Assembly (NCBI RefSeq): GCF_009849585.1
Contig: NZ_VCRN01000002.1
Span: forward strand, 274,902-338,901
DNA: 64,000 nucleotides
Direction: 5' to 3'
Source of the DNA: Bacillus sp. ZZV12-4809
GTDB lineage: Bacteria; Bacillota; Bacilli; Bacillales; Cytobacillaceae
Shown one piece after another: positions 1-9,389 of this stretch; within the stretch, counting starts at the first letter, position 1; every line of letters starts with the position of its first letter. The notes beneath the pieces were generated by a model. That model ran no database searches and was not told the origin of the DNA. It worked only from the letters and a program-made list of their open reading frames with translations. A program made the translations under genes and the position numbers.

Positions 1-1014
1 ATAAGGATGCTTCAGGACCTGAGCGGAATTGACCCAAAAACTATTCCCACAGATGATCCGGAAGTAATGAAAATTTTCAGCGGGCCTGAATCACTTGGTG
101 TGACCGAAGACCAAATCATGTGTAAAACAGGAACGCTTGGCATTCCCGAATTTGGTACGCGATTTGTCCGCCAGATGCTCGAAGATACCAAGCCGACCAC
201 TTTCTCAGAACTTGTTCAGATTTCCGGCCTTTCTCATGGTACGGATGTCTGGCTCGGAAATGCCCAGGAATTAATTCATAATAACATTTGTAATCTTAGC
301 GAAGTAATCGGCTGCCGTGATGATATAATGGTTTATTTAATTTATCAGGGCCTCGAACCTGCTTTTGCTTTCAAAATAATGGAATCTGTCCGTAAGGGTA
401 AAGGCCTGAGCGATGAGATGGAAGCCGAAATGAGAAAGAACGAGGTCCCTGAATGGTATATTGATTCCTGTAAAAAGATTAAATACATGTTCCCCAAAGC
501 CCATGCGGCTGCTTATGTATTAATGGCTGTCCGGATTGCGTACTTCAAAGTGCACCATCCGCTCCTTTACTATGCAGCATATTTTACTGTCCGCGCAGAG
601 GACTTTGACGTGGATGCAATGGTTAAAGGATCACAGGCAATACGTGCTCGAATCGAAGAAATCAATGCAAAGGGACTTGAAGCTTCAACGAAAGAAAAGA
701 ATCTTTTAACTGTAATGGAACTGGCATTGGAAATGAACGAAAGGGGCTTTAACTTCCAGAAGGTGGACTTGTACCGCTCAAGTGCAAGTGAGTTTATCAT
801 TGAAGGCAATTCTTTGATCCCGCCGTTTAATTCCATTCCGGGTCTGGGTACAAACGCAGCATTCAATATAGTTAAAGCAAGAGAAGAAGGGGAATTCCTA
901 TCGAAGGAAGACCTGCAGCAGCGCGGAAAAGTATCTAAGACGATAATCGAGTATCTCGATAATCATGGCTGCCTGGAATCCCTTCCGGAACAAAATCAGC
1001 TGTCCCTATTCTAA
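1..1014 (+). CDS. polC: DNA polymerase III PolC-type alpha subunit, C-terminal part (5' truncated)
   Basis: The reading frame is open from the first base, so this is the last 337 codons of a protein normally about 1,430 residues long. PolC is the Gram-positive replicative DNA polymerase, with an intrinsic 3'-5' exonuclease. The part present covers the end of the polymerase domain and the duplex-binding C-terminus; the exonuclease and PHP parts lie outside the window. Recognition rests on runs such as [14 protein letters not shown] and [20 protein letters not shown] and on position directly upstream of rimP-nusA, as in other Bacillaceae. The final residues QLSLF fit a clamp-binding-like tail (inference). 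A stem-loop at 1024-1050 follows the stop, but without a U-tract. Confidence 0.97.
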   Translation: MRMLQDLSGIDPKTIPTDDPEVMKIFSGPESLGVTEDQIMCKTGTLGIPEFGTRFVRQMLEDTKPTTFSELVQISGLSHGTDVWLGNAQELIHNNICNLSEVIGCRDDIMVYLIYQGLEPAFAFKIMESVRKGKGLSDEMEAEMRKNEVPEWYIDSCKKIKYMFPKAHAAAYVLMAVRIAYFKVHHPLLYYAAYFTVRAEDFDVDAMVKGSQAIRARIEEINAKGLEASTKEKNLLTVMELALEMNERGFNFQKVDLYRSSASEFIIEGNSLIPPFNSIPGLGTNAAFNIVKAREEGEFLSKEDLQQRGKVSKTIIEYLDNHGCLESLPEQNQLSLF

Positions 1015-1023
1015 AAAAAAGAC

Positions 1024-1050
1024 CAGCAAAGGGTCCAAACCCTTCTGCTG
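1024..1050 (+). terminator. Stem-loop after polC, weak terminator
   Basis: CAGCA-AAGGGT pairs with ACCCTT-(c)-TGCTG around a ccaa loop. No run of T follows, so termination would be weak. It may instead mark the 3' end of the polC mRNA. Confidence 0.4.
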
Positions 1051-1063
1051 ACAGCTATTCCAT

Positions 1064-1092
1064 TTGCATAAAAAAATTGGTTATGGTATAGT
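1064..1092 (+). promoter_or_regulatory. Sigma-A promoter for the rimP-nusA-infB operon
   Basis: TTGCAT and TATAGT are separated by exactly 17 nt. The predicted start near 1099 gives a leader of about 185 nt before rimP. The leader carries a perfect 9-bp hairpin at 1129-1150. Confidence 0.7.
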
Positions 1093-1128
1093 TTTATTGG
1101 AAATACTAAGAATAACTCTCGCAAAAGG

Positions 1129-1150
1129 AAGAGTGGGGCAACCCACTCTT
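1129..1150 (+). promoter_or_regulatory. Hairpin in the rimP leader
   Basis: AAGAGTGGG and CCCACTCTT form a perfect 9-bp stem with a GCAA tetraloop, inside the untranslated leader downstream of the operon promoter. It is not followed by a T-run, so it looks like a structured leader element rather than a terminator. A GTTTTTTCC tract comes only 20-25 nt later. Confidence 0.5.
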
Positions 1151-1284
1151 TCGTGTTGTGTACGGTTTTTTCCTTAGATCGGATCTATGTTAAAACTATA
1201 TGTTAATTAAAGTTTAGCAGAGCCAATATCTAATTGATTGAATGGAAAACACGCTTTAGAATTCAGTAAAAAGGAGGGATATGA

Positions 1285-1752
1285 ATGAGCAAAGTGACTG
1301 AAACGGTGGAACAACTGGTCACCCCTATTGTGGATGAACTTAATTTAGAATTAGTCGACATTGAATATGTTAAAGAAGGGAAAGACTGGTTCCTTCGCGT
1401 ATTTATTGATAAAGAAACTGGTGTTGATATCGAGGAATGCGGAATGGTCAGTGAAAGACTAAGCGAAAAGCTTGATGCTGAAGATCCGATTCCATACAAC
1501 TATTTCTTGGAAGTTTCATCGCCGGGAGCTGAACGCCCTCTTAAAAAAGACAGTGATTTTGTAAAAGCAGTCGGCAAGAATGTTTTTATTAAAACTTACG
1601 AGCCAATTGACGGCGAAAAAACGTTCGAAGGTGTGTTAACCCAATTTGACGGCGAAACCGTTACGGTGGAAGTCAAAATTAAAACAAGGAAGAAAAATAT
1701 TGAAATTCCTTATGAGAAGGTAGCGAATGCCCGTTTAGCCGTTGTTTTTTAA
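1285..1752 (+). CDS. rimP: Ribosome maturation factor RimP
   Basis: This 155-residue protein assists late 30S ribosomal subunit assembly in the cytoplasm. It has the usual RimP layout: an N-terminal alpha/beta domain (about residues 1-85), with the typical [18 protein letters not shown] and [15 protein letters not shown] stretches, and a C-terminal SH3-like barrel (about 90-155). The length is normal. An AAAAAGGAGGG ribosome-binding site lies just upstream of ATG 1285. It is the first gene of the rimP-nusA-rnpM-ylxQ-infB operon, the classic bacterial order. The gap to nusA (253 nt) is unusually long and contains repeat-like sequence. Confidence 0.96.
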   Translation: MSKVTETVEQLVTPIVDELNLELVDIEYVKEGKDWFLRVFIDKETGVDIEECGMVSERLSEKLDAEDPIPYNYFLEVSSPGAERPLKKDSDFVKAVGKNVFIKTYEPIDGEKTFEGVLTQFDGETVTVEVKIKTRKKNIEIPYEKVANARLAVVF

Positions 1753-1769
1753 TACCGGCTGATTGCGGG

Positions 1770-1880
1770 CTTGCTTATTAAGAAAAGCGGAGGCGCCTTG
1801 CCGGTGATGGAACGCAGTCTGAGAATTTCATAGCCTGTGGCAGCGTCGGCATGAGCCCCATCTGGTGTCTCACCTTAAAG
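1770..1880 (+). repeat. Degenerate GC-rich intergenic repeat between rimP and nusA
   Basis: The run AAGAAAAGCGGAGGCGCC is the reverse complement of the kind of sequence that ends the repeat at 14090-14405 (GGCGC-TTTCGCTTTTCTT). It lies in an otherwise compact operon and lengthens the rimP-nusA gap. The extent is approximate. Assignment to the GAAAAGCGGAAGCGCC-type Bacillus repeats is by eye. Confidence 0.45.
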
Positions 1881-2005
1881 GGGATAGGCGGCTTTTAGCT
1901 GTACGTGTATTGATGTCAAAAATCAATACTTGTCTTTCAGAAAAGCAAATTGCTGCTTTAGAGTTGATTATTTTTATAAGAGAAATAAAGGGGGATATAA
2001 ATCTC

Positions 2006-3163
2006 ATGAGCAGTGAACTTTTGGATGCTCTGACATTGCTTGAGAAAGAAAAAGGCATTTCTCGCGATGTGATTATCGAAGCCATTGAAGCAGCATTGGT
2101 GTCAGCCTATCGCAGAAACTTTAACCAGGCACAAAATGTGCGCATTGATTTAAACCTAGGGAACGGAACGATGAGAGTCTTTGCCCGCAAAGAAGTAGTG
2201 GATGAAGTATTTGATCCGCGTCTTGAGATCTCTGTTGAGGATGCTCAAAAAATCAATCCGAACTACCAGGTGGAAGATGTCGTTGAAATGGAAGTAACAC
2301 CTAAGGATTTTGGCCGCATTGCTGCCCAGACAGCGAAACAGGTTGTTACCCAGCGTGTCCGTGAAGCGGAGAGAGGCATCATATATTCTGAATTTATCGA
2401 CCGTGAAGAAGATATCATGACGGGAATTGTTCAGCGTACAGATCCTAAGTTCATCTATGTGAGCCTTGGAAAGATTGAAGCGATCCTTCCGGCGAACGAA
2501 CAAATGCCAAATGAGCGTTATCAGCCCCATGACCGGATTAAAGTTTTTATTACAAAAGTAGAAAAGACTACAAAAGGACCACAAATTTTTGTTAGCAGAA
2601 CCCATCCTGGCCTTCTGAAGAGATTATTTGAAATTGAAGTTCCTGAAATCTATGATGGAACTGTAGAAATTAAATCTGTTGCACGTGAGGCAGGAGACCG
2701 TTCCAAGATTTCGGTTCATTCAGACAATGAAGAAGTTGATCCGGTAGGTTCATGTGTAGGTCCTAAGGGCACACGTGTACAGGCGATAGTCAATGAGCTG
2801 AAGGGCGAAAAAATTGATATTGTAAAATGGTCTTCAGATCCGGTCGTATTCGTTGCAAATGCACTAAGTCCTTCAAAAGTGCTTGACGTAATCGTAAATG
2901 AAGAAGACAAAGCAACAACTGTTGTAGTTCCTGATTATCAGCTTTCACTGGCAATCGGAAAACGCGGTCAGAATGCGAGGCTTGCAGCAAAGCTTACAGG
3001 CTGGAAAATAGATATCAAATCAGAAACAGATGCCCGTGAAGCCGGAATTTATCCGAGGGATGAAAAACTGTTGAACTTTGATAATGATGATTATGAAAAC
3101 GAAGAATACGAAAATGATGCAGACTTCGAATTTAATGATGAGCTTTTAGAGGAAAAAGAATAG
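2006..3163 (+). CDS. nusA: Transcription termination/antitermination factor NusA
   Basis: NusA binds RNA polymerase and nascent RNA and modulates pausing, termination and antitermination. The start at ATG 2006 gives 385 residues beginning MSSELLDALTLLEKEKG, the usual NusA N-terminus, with an AAAGGGGG ribosome-binding site 8-10 nt upstream. The open frame extends back to 1865, but those 47 extra codons are not NusA-like and cover repeat-like sequence. Domains in order: N-terminal polymerase-binding domain (1-125), S1 domain (about 130-200), then two KH domains (about 205-345) with GPKGTRVQAIVNEL and IGKRGQNARLAAKL. The tail is acidic (DNDDYENEEYENDADFEF), slightly longer than in B. subtilis. 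Second gene of the operon. Confidence 0.97.
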   Translation: MSSELLDALTLLEKEKGISRDVIIEAIEAALVSAYRRNFNQAQNVRIDLNLGNGTMRVFARKEVVDEVFDPRLEISVEDAQKINPNYQVEDVVEMEVTPKDFGRIAAQTAKQVVTQRVREAERGIIYSEFIDREEDIMTGIVQRTDPKFIYVSLGKIEAILPANEQMPNERYQPHDRIKVFITKVEKTTKGPQIFVSRTHPGLLKRLFEIEVPEIYDGTVEIKSVAREAGDRSKISVHSDNEEVDPVGSCVGPKGTRVQAIVNELKGEKIDIVKWSSDPVVFVANALSPSKVLDVIVNEEDKATTVVVPDYQLSLAIGKRGQNARLAAKLTGWKIDIKSETDAREAGIYPRDEKLLNFDNDDYENEEYENDADFEFNDELLEEKE

Positions 3164-3174
3164 GGAAGAGGTGA

Positions 3175-3465
3175 ATGATCGTGAACAATCGTAAAAAAGT
3201 TCCTTTGCGAAAATGTGTCGCTACCGGTGAAATGAGGCCGAAAAAAGAACTCGTTCGCATCGTTCGCTCCAAAGACGGCGAAGTATCTGTTGACCCTACC
3301 GGAAAAAAATCAGGGCGCGGGGCTTATCTTTCCAAAGAAAAGGAAGCAGTTTTGTTAGCAAAGAAAAAGAATATCTTAGCCAATCATTTAGAAGTTTCCA
3401 TAGATGATGCTATCTATGAAGAACTCTTGGAGTTAATAGAGAAGGAGAAACGGCAATCCAAATGA
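3175..3465 (+). CDS. rnpM: RNase P modulator RnpM (YlxR family)
   Basis: This small basic protein (96 residues) belongs to the YlxR family (DUF448). The B. subtilis member has been reported to bind RNase P RNA and modulate its activity, hence the name RnpM. The family signature is visible: [22 protein letters not shown] near the N-terminus and [14 protein letters not shown] in the middle. The ribosome-binding site AGAGGTGA precedes ATG 3175. The gene sits 11 nt after nusA and overlaps ylxQ by 4 nt (ATGA), so the two are very probably translationally coupled. Confidence 0.93.
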   Translation: MIVNNRKKVPLRKCVATGEMRPKKELVRIVRSKDGEVSVDPTGKKSGRGAYLSKEKEAVLLAKKKNILANHLEVSIDDAIYEELLELIEKEKRQSK

Positions 3466-3764
3466 ACTCAAATCAATGGATGTCATTGCTTGGCTTAGCC
3501 AATCGGGCACGGAAAATTACTTCGGGAGAAGAGCTTGCTGTTAAAGAGATTAGAAACGGCAAAGCAAAGCTTGTTTTGCTGTCTGCAGATGCATCCGCAA
3601 ATACGGCAAAAAAAGTTACAGATAAATGTAAATCATATGGGGTTCCTTATAAGCTGATTCAAAATCGGGAAATACTCGGCAAGGCTATAGGGAAGGAAGC
3701 CCGCGTTGTAGTGGCAGTGTTAGATGCCGGATTTGCAAAAAAGCTGTTAACGTTGCTCGATTAA
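3462..3764 (+). CDS. ylxQ: YlxQ, L7Ae/L30e-family RNA-binding protein
   Basis: This 100-residue protein is of the ribosomal L7Ae/L30e family, which binds kink-turn RNA. Family features are the start [40 protein letters not shown] and the C-terminal [15 protein letters not shown]. subtilis YlxQ binds K-turns in vitro, but its cellular role is unclear. The start codon overlaps the end of rnpM by 4 nt, and infB begins 20 nt later, so it lies inside the nusA-infB transcription unit. Confidence 0.92.
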   Translation: MNSNQWMSLLGLANRARKITSGEELAVKEIRNGKAKLVLLSADASANTAKKVTDKCKSYGVPYKLIQNREILGKAIGKEARVVVAVLDAGFAKKLLTLLD

Positions 3765-3783
3765 TACTAGCGGGGGTGAAAGT

Positions 3784-6012
3784 ATGAGTAAAATGCGCGT
3801 ATATGAATATGCGAAAAAACATAACATTTCAAGCAAGGATGTTATTACAAAATTAAAAGACATGAATATTGAGGTTTCAAATCATATGACTACGATTGAG
3901 CCGGCGGCAGTCCAAAAGCTTGACGGTATTTTTATCAAGAATGGCAGCCAGGCTCAAAACCAGAGCAGCTCTCAAAACCAGCAGAGGCCTCAGGGAAATC
4001 AAAAACCGGCTTCAAATTCTAATGCTGGCAATTCGGCAGCTGCGAAAAGTAAGCCTCAGAATAGACCTGGTGAAAACAGAAGCCAGGGGCAGGGAAGCCA
4101 GGCCGGCAAAAACTTCTCCGGCAATAATAGGGGAAATAATGCCAACAGAAACAATAACAATAGAAACAATAACAATAACCGCAACAACAATAAGAATAAA
4201 AACAACAAAGGCAGACAGCAGCAGACGCATGTGGCTCCAGCTCCTAAAAAAGTGAAGGAACTGCCTTCAAAAATTACTTTCAGCGAATCACTGACTGTAG
4301 CAGAATTGGCAAAGAAGCTTCACCGCGAGCCATCTGAAATCATTAAAAAGTTATTTATGCTTGGTGTTATGGCAACCATTAACCAGGACCTTGACAAAGA
4401 TGCCATTGAGCTGATCGCTGGGGAATATGGTGTAGAAGTAGAAGAAGAGGTATTAATTGATACAACCGATCTTGAAGTATACTTCGCAGAGGATGAAAAT
4501 GCCGAACTAGTGGAACGCCCATCTGTTGTAACCATCATGGGACACGTTGACCATGGTAAAACAACATTGCTTGACTCCATCCGCAACACGAAAGTAACAG
4601 CTGGTGAGGCTGGTGGAATCACACAGCATATCGGAGCTTATCAAGTTGAAGAAAACGGCAAAAAGATTACATTCCTTGATACTCCAGGTCACGCAGCGTT
4701 TACGACTATGCGTGCCCGTGGAGCGAGTATCACAGATATTACAATTCTTGTTGTTGCAGCAGATGATGGTGTTATGCCGCAAACGGTTGAAGCGATCAAC
4801 CATGCAAAAGCAGCAGAAGTTCCGATTATTGTGGCGGTAAACAAAATGGATAAGGAAGCAGCAAATCCTGACCGTGTAATGCAAGAATTGACTGAACATG
4901 GACTGGTTCCAGAGGCATGGGGCGGAGACACTATATTTGTTCCTATCTCAGCTATTAAAGGCGAAGGAATTGATGAGCTGCTTGAAATGATTCTTCTTGT
5001 AGGTGAAGTGGAAGAATACAAAGCAAATCCTAACCGCAATGCCGTTGGTACGGTTATCGAAGCACAGCTTGACAAAGGGCGAGGTTCAGTGGCAACCCTA
5101 CTAGTGCAAAACGGTACATTGAAGGTAGGAGATCCAATTGTTGTCGGTAATACATTTGGACGTGTTCGTGCAATGGTTAACGATCTTGGCCGCCGTGTGA
5201 AAAATGCAGGACCATCTACACCAGTTGAAATTACAGGACTTAACGATGTTCCTCAAGCAGGTGACCGCTTCGCTGTTCTTGATGATGAAAAGACAGCACG
5301 CCAGATTGGTGAAGCTCGAGCACAGCAGGCATTGCAGGCTCAAAGAAATGAAAAAACCCGTGTAAGTCTGGATAACTTGTTTGAGCATATGAAACAGGGG
5401 GAAATGAAAGACTTAAACATCGTTGTGAAAGCGGACGTTCAAGGTTCAGCGGAAGCATTAACTGCTGCTCTTCATAAAATTGATGTAGAAGGTGTTAATG
5501 TACGTATTCTTCATACAGGTGTAGGTGCCATTAACGAGTCTGACATCACTTTAGCTGCTGCTTTCAATGCTATTGTGATTGGATTTAATGTACGTCCTGA
5601 CAATAACGCGAAACGTGCAGCAGATGCAGAAAATGTTGACATCCGTCTGCACCGCATCATCTACAAAGTAATCGAGGAAATTGAATTGGCGATGCAGGGT
5701 ATGCTTGATCCTGAGTTCCAGGAGAAAATTATCGGGCAGGCTGAAGTGCGCCAGACATTCAAAGTTTCCAAAATCGGTACCATTGCAGGTTCTTATGTTA
5801 CGGACGGAAAAATCACCCGTGACAGCGGCGTGCGTTTAATCCGCGACGGAGTTGTAATTTTTGAAGGCGAAGTTGACGCTCTTAAGCGATTCAAAGATGA
5901 CGCTAAAGAAGTAGCCCAAGGCTATGAGTGCGGTATTACCATCAAAAACTTCAATGACGTTAAAGAAGGCGACGTAATCGAAGCATATATTATGGAAGAA
6001 GTGGAACGTTAA
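3784..6012 (+). CDS. infB: Translation initiation factor IF-2
   Basis: IF-2 is the GTPase that places fMet-tRNA on the 30S subunit and promotes subunit joining. The 742-residue protein has a short N-terminal helical domain (1-55) and a low-complexity linker (about 56-160), very rich in Asn, Gln and Arg. A second IF2-N domain follows (about 165-230). The G domain begins with the P-loop GHVDHGKTT near residue 252, followed by DTPGHAAF and NKMD. Domains II-IV end with [21 protein letters not shown] ribosome-binding site precedes ATG 3784. It is the last large gene of the nusA operon and overlaps ylxP by one nucleotide. Confidence 0.98.
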   Translation: MSKMRVYEYAKKHNISSKDVITKLKDMNIEVSNHMTTIEPAAVQKLDGIFIKNGSQAQNQSSSQNQQRPQGNQKPASNSNAGNSAAAKSKPQNRPGENRSQGQGSQAGKNFSGNNRGNNANRNNNNRNNNNNRNNNKNKNNKGRQQQTHVAPAPKKVKELPSKITFSESLTVAELAKKLHREPSEIIKKLFMLGVMATINQDLDKDAIELIAGEYGVEVEEEVLIDTTDLEVYFAEDENAELVERPSVVTIMGHVDHGKTTLLDSIRNTKVTAGEAGGITQHIGAYQVEENGKKITFLDTPGHAAFTTMRARGASITDITILVVAADDGVMPQTVEAINHAKAAEVPIIVAVNKMDKEAANPDRVMQELTEHGLVPEAWGGDTIFVPISAIKGEGIDELLEMILLVGEVEEYKANPNRNAVGTVIEAQLDKGRGSVATLLVQNGTLKVGDPIVVGNTFGRVRAMVNDLGRRVKNAGPSTPVEITGLNDVPQAGDRFAVLDDEKTARQIGEARAQQALQAQRNEKTRVSLDNLFEHMKQGEMKDLNIVVKADVQGSAEALTAALHKIDVEGVNVRILHTGVGAINESDITLAAAFNAIVIGFNVRPDNNAKRAADAENVDIRLHRIIYKVIEEIELAMQGMLDPEFQEKIIGQAEVRQTFKVSKIGTIAGSYVTDGKITRDSGVRLIRDGVVIFEGEVDALKRFKDDAKEVAQGYECGITIKNFNDVKEGDVIEAYIMEEVER

Positions 6013-6293
6013 TGATAATTGGGCTCGCTGCCTGTGAATGTATCATTTATGACACACATTCTTTGAAAGAAAAACGGGCTGTTTTGCAGCGTATTCTAAC
6101 CCGGCTGAAACAAAGATACAATGTTTCTGTATCTGAGGTGGACTACCAGGACCTATGGCAGCGGACTAAAATTGCCATTGTGGCCGTTTCGTCCACCCAG
6201 GTTTCAACTGAGCACGAGCTGCAAAATGCGCTGAAATTGATTGATTCGTTCCCGGAAATTGAACGGACAATTACAGATTTAGAGTGGCTTTAA
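6012..6293 (+). CDS. ylxP: YlxP, DUF503 family protein
   Basis: This 93-residue protein of the DUF503 family is nearly always encoded between infB and rbfA in Bacilli. Typical features are the start [22 protein letters not shown] and the central SVSEVDYQDLWQRTKIAIVAVS. The start ATG shares its A with the infB stop (TAATG), so translation is probably coupled. The fold is small alpha/beta. No biochemical function is established; position suggests a link with ribosome assembly or initiation (inference). Confidence 0.92.
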   Translation: MIIGLAACECIIYDTHSLKEKRAVLQRILTRLKQRYNVSVSEVDYQDLWQRTKIAIVAVSSTQVSTEHELQNALKLIDSFPEIERTITDLEWL

Positions 6294-6309
6294 GAAGAGG
6301 TGAAATAGA

Positions 6310-6690
6310 ATGAGCCTTAGAGCAAATCGAGTTGGAGAACAGATGAAAAAAGAACTGGGCGAAATCATCAGTCGAAAAATCAAAGACCCGCGGGTTGGTT
6401 TTGTAACAGTCACTGATGTTCAAGTTACCGGGGATCTCCAGCAGGCAACCGTGTTTATCTCCGTTCTGGGTGATGAGGAACAGAGGGAAAATACGCTTCG
6501 CGGGCTGGCTAAAGCAAAAGGCTTTATCCGATCTGAAATCGGTCAGCGAATCCGGCTGCGGAAAACACCGGAAATTCTATTCGAGTTTGATGAATCAATC
6601 GACTACGGCAACCGTATTGAATCATTGCTACATCAAATTCAGGACGAAGACCGTTCCAAAGATGAGGAAAGCTCCAAAGAAGAAGAATAA
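6310..6690 (+). CDS. rbfA: 30S ribosome-binding factor RbfA
   Basis: RbfA is a single KH-type domain protein (126 residues) that binds the 30S subunit and assists 16S rRNA 5'-end maturation, especially in the cold. The family start [34 protein letters not shown] and the motif [20 protein letters not shown] are present. An AAGAAGAGGTGA ribosome-binding site precedes ATG 6310. The C-terminal tail is short, charged and low-complexity. The gene is followed by a strong terminator at 6694-6725, so truB-ribF may be partly uncoupled from the infB operon. Confidence 0.96.
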   Translation: MSLRANRVGEQMKKELGEIISRKIKDPRVGFVTVTDVQVTGDLQQATVFISVLGDEEQRENTLRGLAKAKGFIRSEIGQRIRLRKTPEILFEFDESIDYGNRIESLLHQIQDEDRSKDEESSKEEE

Positions 6691-6693
6691 TGG

Positions 6694-6725
6694 AATGGAT
6701 AGACATTGTGTCTATCCATTTTTTT
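6694..6725 (+). terminator. Rho-independent terminator between rbfA and truB
   Basis: AATGGATAGACA and TGTCTATCCATT are perfect 12-nt arms around a TTG loop, followed immediately by a T-run. Confidence 0.9.
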
Positions 6726-6756
6726 CTAAACACAAACAGACAAGGTGGTACATAAT

Positions 6757-7674
6757 ATGGAAGGAATTTTGCCGCTTTTTAAACCTAAGGGTATGACATC
6801 CCATGATTGTGTTTTCAGGCTTCGGAAGATTTTGCGAATGAAAAAAATCGGACATACCGGAACACTGGACCCAGATGTGACAGGAGTACTTCCTATCTGC
6901 CTTGGGAGGGCAACAAAGGTGGCTGAATATATAACAGATGCAGGGAAGTCATATGAGGGAGAAGTCACAATCGGCTACTCTACGACAACAGAAGATGCCT
7001 CAGGTGACGTCGTGCAGAGAAAAGATGTTTCAGAACCTATTTCCAGAAAACAAGTAATGAAAGTACTTCAAAGCCTGACTGGGGAAATTACACAGACTCC
7101 TCCCCTGTATTCAGCAGTAAAGGTAAATGGGAAGCGCCTCTATGAATATGCAAGGCAGGGAATAGAGGTGGAACGGCCGACCCGGAAAGTCACAATCTAT
7201 TCAATCGAGCTTCTCGATGACAGAGAGATGTTCGAGGGTGAGAATATTACCTTCCGTTTCCGTGTAGCCTGCAGCAAAGGTACATACATCCGTACGCTTG
7301 CTGTCATGATTGGATATGAGTTGGGATACCCCGCCCATATGTCTGACCTGATAAGGATCCAGTCGGCCTCACTGACACTTGAGGATTGCCTGACATTTGA
7401 AGAAATAGAAGAAAGAGCTGAGAAGGGGACAATGGCCGAAGTTCTTCGGCCTATGGAAGCAGCGCTTTCTCATTTGCCGAAATTTCAAATAAGTGATAAA
7501 GTAGCAGAGAAAGTTAAAAATGGGGCTGTATTAACTATTCCAGATCAATTGCTTGACACTAAAGGCCCAATCGCAGTAGAGGAAAAAGAGGGTCTTGTTC
7601 TGGCAATTTATGAGCATCACCCCAGCAAATCAGGGTTAATGAAGCCAGTAAAGGTGTTAAGGAATGATCAATAA
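6757..7674 (+). CDS. truB: tRNA pseudouridine(55) synthase TruB
   Basis: TruB isomerises U55 in the T-loop of tRNAs. The start ATG 6757 (305 residues) has AAGGTGG 8 nt upstream; an earlier in-frame GTG at 6745 lies inside this ribosome-binding site and was rejected. The catalytic Asp is D38 in GHTGTLDPDVTG. Other family motifs are KSYEGEV, GKRLYEYARQG and CSKGTYIRTLA. The C-terminal PUA-like region includes VLAIYEHH. It follows the rbfA terminator and lies 57 nt upstream of ribF, the usual Bacillus order. Confidence 0.96.
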   Translation: MEGILPLFKPKGMTSHDCVFRLRKILRMKKIGHTGTLDPDVTGVLPICLGRATKVAEYITDAGKSYEGEVTIGYSTTTEDASGDVVQRKDVSEPISRKQVMKVLQSLTGEITQTPPLYSAVKVNGKRLYEYARQGIEVERPTRKVTIYSIELLDDREMFEGENITFRFRVACSKGTYIRTLAVMIGYELGYPAHMSDLIRIQSASLTLEDCLTFEEIEERAEKGTMAEVLRPMEAALSHLPKFQISDKVAEKVKNGAVLTIPDQLLDTKGPIAVEEKEGLVLAIYEHHPSKSGLMKPVKVLRNDQ

Positions 7675-7731
7675 GGAACTTGTTAAAAGCTGCACATTTA
7701 TATAGGTCCAGAGAAAAGGTGAAATATTAAT

Positions 7732-8682
7732 ATGGAAGTTATTCATATACATCATCCCCATCGAATGGATAGTAACGAAATGCCTGAATTGGCAATAGCA
7801 CTTGGATATTTTGATGGAGTTCATCTGGGTCACCAGAAAGTGATCCGTGAAGCAAAGTCAATAGCTGAACAAAAAGGATTAAAAAGTGCTGTCATGACAT
7901 TCGATCCGCATCCCTCGGTTGTTTTGGGAAAAAGCATTCAGCATGTGGAGTATATTACACCCCTTGAGGATAAAATTGCAATAATGGCTGATCTCGGTAT
8001 AGATTATTTGTTTATTATCAATTTTACACGGGAATTTGCTAATCTTCTGCCTCAGGAGTTTGTGGACCAATACCTAATTGGTCTTAATGCCAAGCATGTG
8101 GTGGCAGGCTTTGATTATTCCTATGGACGGATGGGACGCGGCACAATGGAAACTTTGCTGTTCCATTCGAGGGATCAATTTGATTATTCAGTAGTTGCAA
8201 AACTGGCAAAAGAAGACGAAAAAATCAGCTCTACGCGAGTAAGAAAATATATCCGTGAAGGGAAAACTGCTGAGCTGCCAGGCCTTTTAGGAAGATTTTA
8301 TAGAACATCCGGAATCGTTATCCATGGTGATAAGAGAGGTCGTACAATTGGATTTCCCACAGCGAATGTGGACGTTTCTGAAGACAGTATCATCCCGCCG
8401 CCTGGCGTATATGCTGTAAGACTAGAAGTAGATGGCAGCTGGTATGAAGGTGTCTGCAATGTTGGCTACAAACCTACTTTTAATCAGGAAAAAGGGGACA
8501 GGCCATCTGTTGAGGTGCATATTTTTGATTTCTCTTCAGATATTTATGGCAGAAAGGTTACAGTTGAATGGCATAATCGCCTTAGAAGCGAAAGGAAATT
8601 TGCCGGCATTCAGGAGTTGATTGCCCAGATTGAAAAGGATAAACAGCAGACTGAGCAATATTTTGAGAAAAACAGGGTTTAG
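7732..8682 (+). CDS. ribF: Bifunctional riboflavin kinase/FAD synthetase
   Basis: RibF phosphorylates riboflavin to FMN and adenylates FMN to FAD. This 316-residue protein has the N-terminal nucleotidyltransferase domain (about 15-185), with ALGYFDGVHLGHQKVI and SSTRVRKYI. The C-terminal riboflavin kinase domain (about 190-310) has GDKRGRTIGFPTANV and GVCNVGYKPTF. The AGAAAAGGTGA ribosome-binding site precedes ATG 7732. The last open stretch before its stop is followed by a likely promoter for rpsO at 8685-8713. Confidence 0.96.
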   Translation: MEVIHIHHPHRMDSNEMPELAIALGYFDGVHLGHQKVIREAKSIAEQKGLKSAVMTFDPHPSVVLGKSIQHVEYITPLEDKIAIMADLGIDYLFIINFTREFANLLPQEFVDQYLIGLNAKHVVAGFDYSYGRMGRGTMETLLFHSRDQFDYSVVAKLAKEDEKISSTRVRKYIREGKTAELPGLLGRFYRTSGIVIHGDKRGRTIGFPTANVDVSEDSIIPPPGVYAVRLEVDGSWYEGVCNVGYKPTFNQEKGDRPSVEVHIFDFSSDIYGRKVTVEWHNRLRSERKFAGIQELIAQIEKDKQQTEQYFEKNRV

Positions 8683-8684
8683 CC

Positions 8685-8713
8685 TTGCTTTTTGTCATAA
8701 AAAGTTGTATTCT
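8685..8713 (+). promoter_or_regulatory. Sigma-A promoter for rpsO
   Basis: TTGCTT and TATTCT are separated by 17 nt, directly after the ribF stop codon. The predicted transcript begins near 8720 and has an 80-nt leader. Confidence 0.6.
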
Positions 8714-8719
8714 AAGTAA

Positions 8720-9074
<355 letters not shown>

Positions 9075-9082
9075 TCAACAGA

Positions 9083-9106
9083 AGCGGGATTTTTTCCCGC
9101 TTTTTT
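9083..9106 (+). terminator. Terminator after rpsO
   Basis: AGCGGGA pairs with TCCCGCT, followed by a run of T. Confidence 0.9.
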
Positions 9107-9389
9107 ATTAGCTTTAAAAACTTGAATTTTCTTCCTGATCATGTACATACATAACTTATTCTATTTTAGCAGACGGGAAAATTGTGCATACTATAGAATG
9201 CCTAATTTTATTATGATTAATGAGCATTTCATGCTTTTATATAAAACTGGACTGCTAACAGGCAAGGCTCATTAGCTTCTGCTTCTGTTATCGCAGGAAT
9301 GCATGTTGAATATGCAGGATAATGAAAAATTAAACGGATCAGGCGGAAAAGAAGCCTGTCCTTAAGTGAATGCAGAGAGGGGTACAATT
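9107..9389 (+). other. rpsO-pnp intergenic region
   Basis: AT-rich spacer with no open frame of note. A candidate promoter is TTTAGC-18 nt-TACTAT ending near 9196, with poor confidence. A long pnp leader would result, which fits the known complex 5' regions of pnp genes. No convincing riboswitch is seen. Confidence 0.4.

Noticed and set aside
1865..2005. N-terminal extension of NusA (47 codons, open frame from 1865)
   Set aside because: Not NusA-like, covers repeat-like sequence; ATG 2006 has a proper ribosome-binding site and the normal NusA start.
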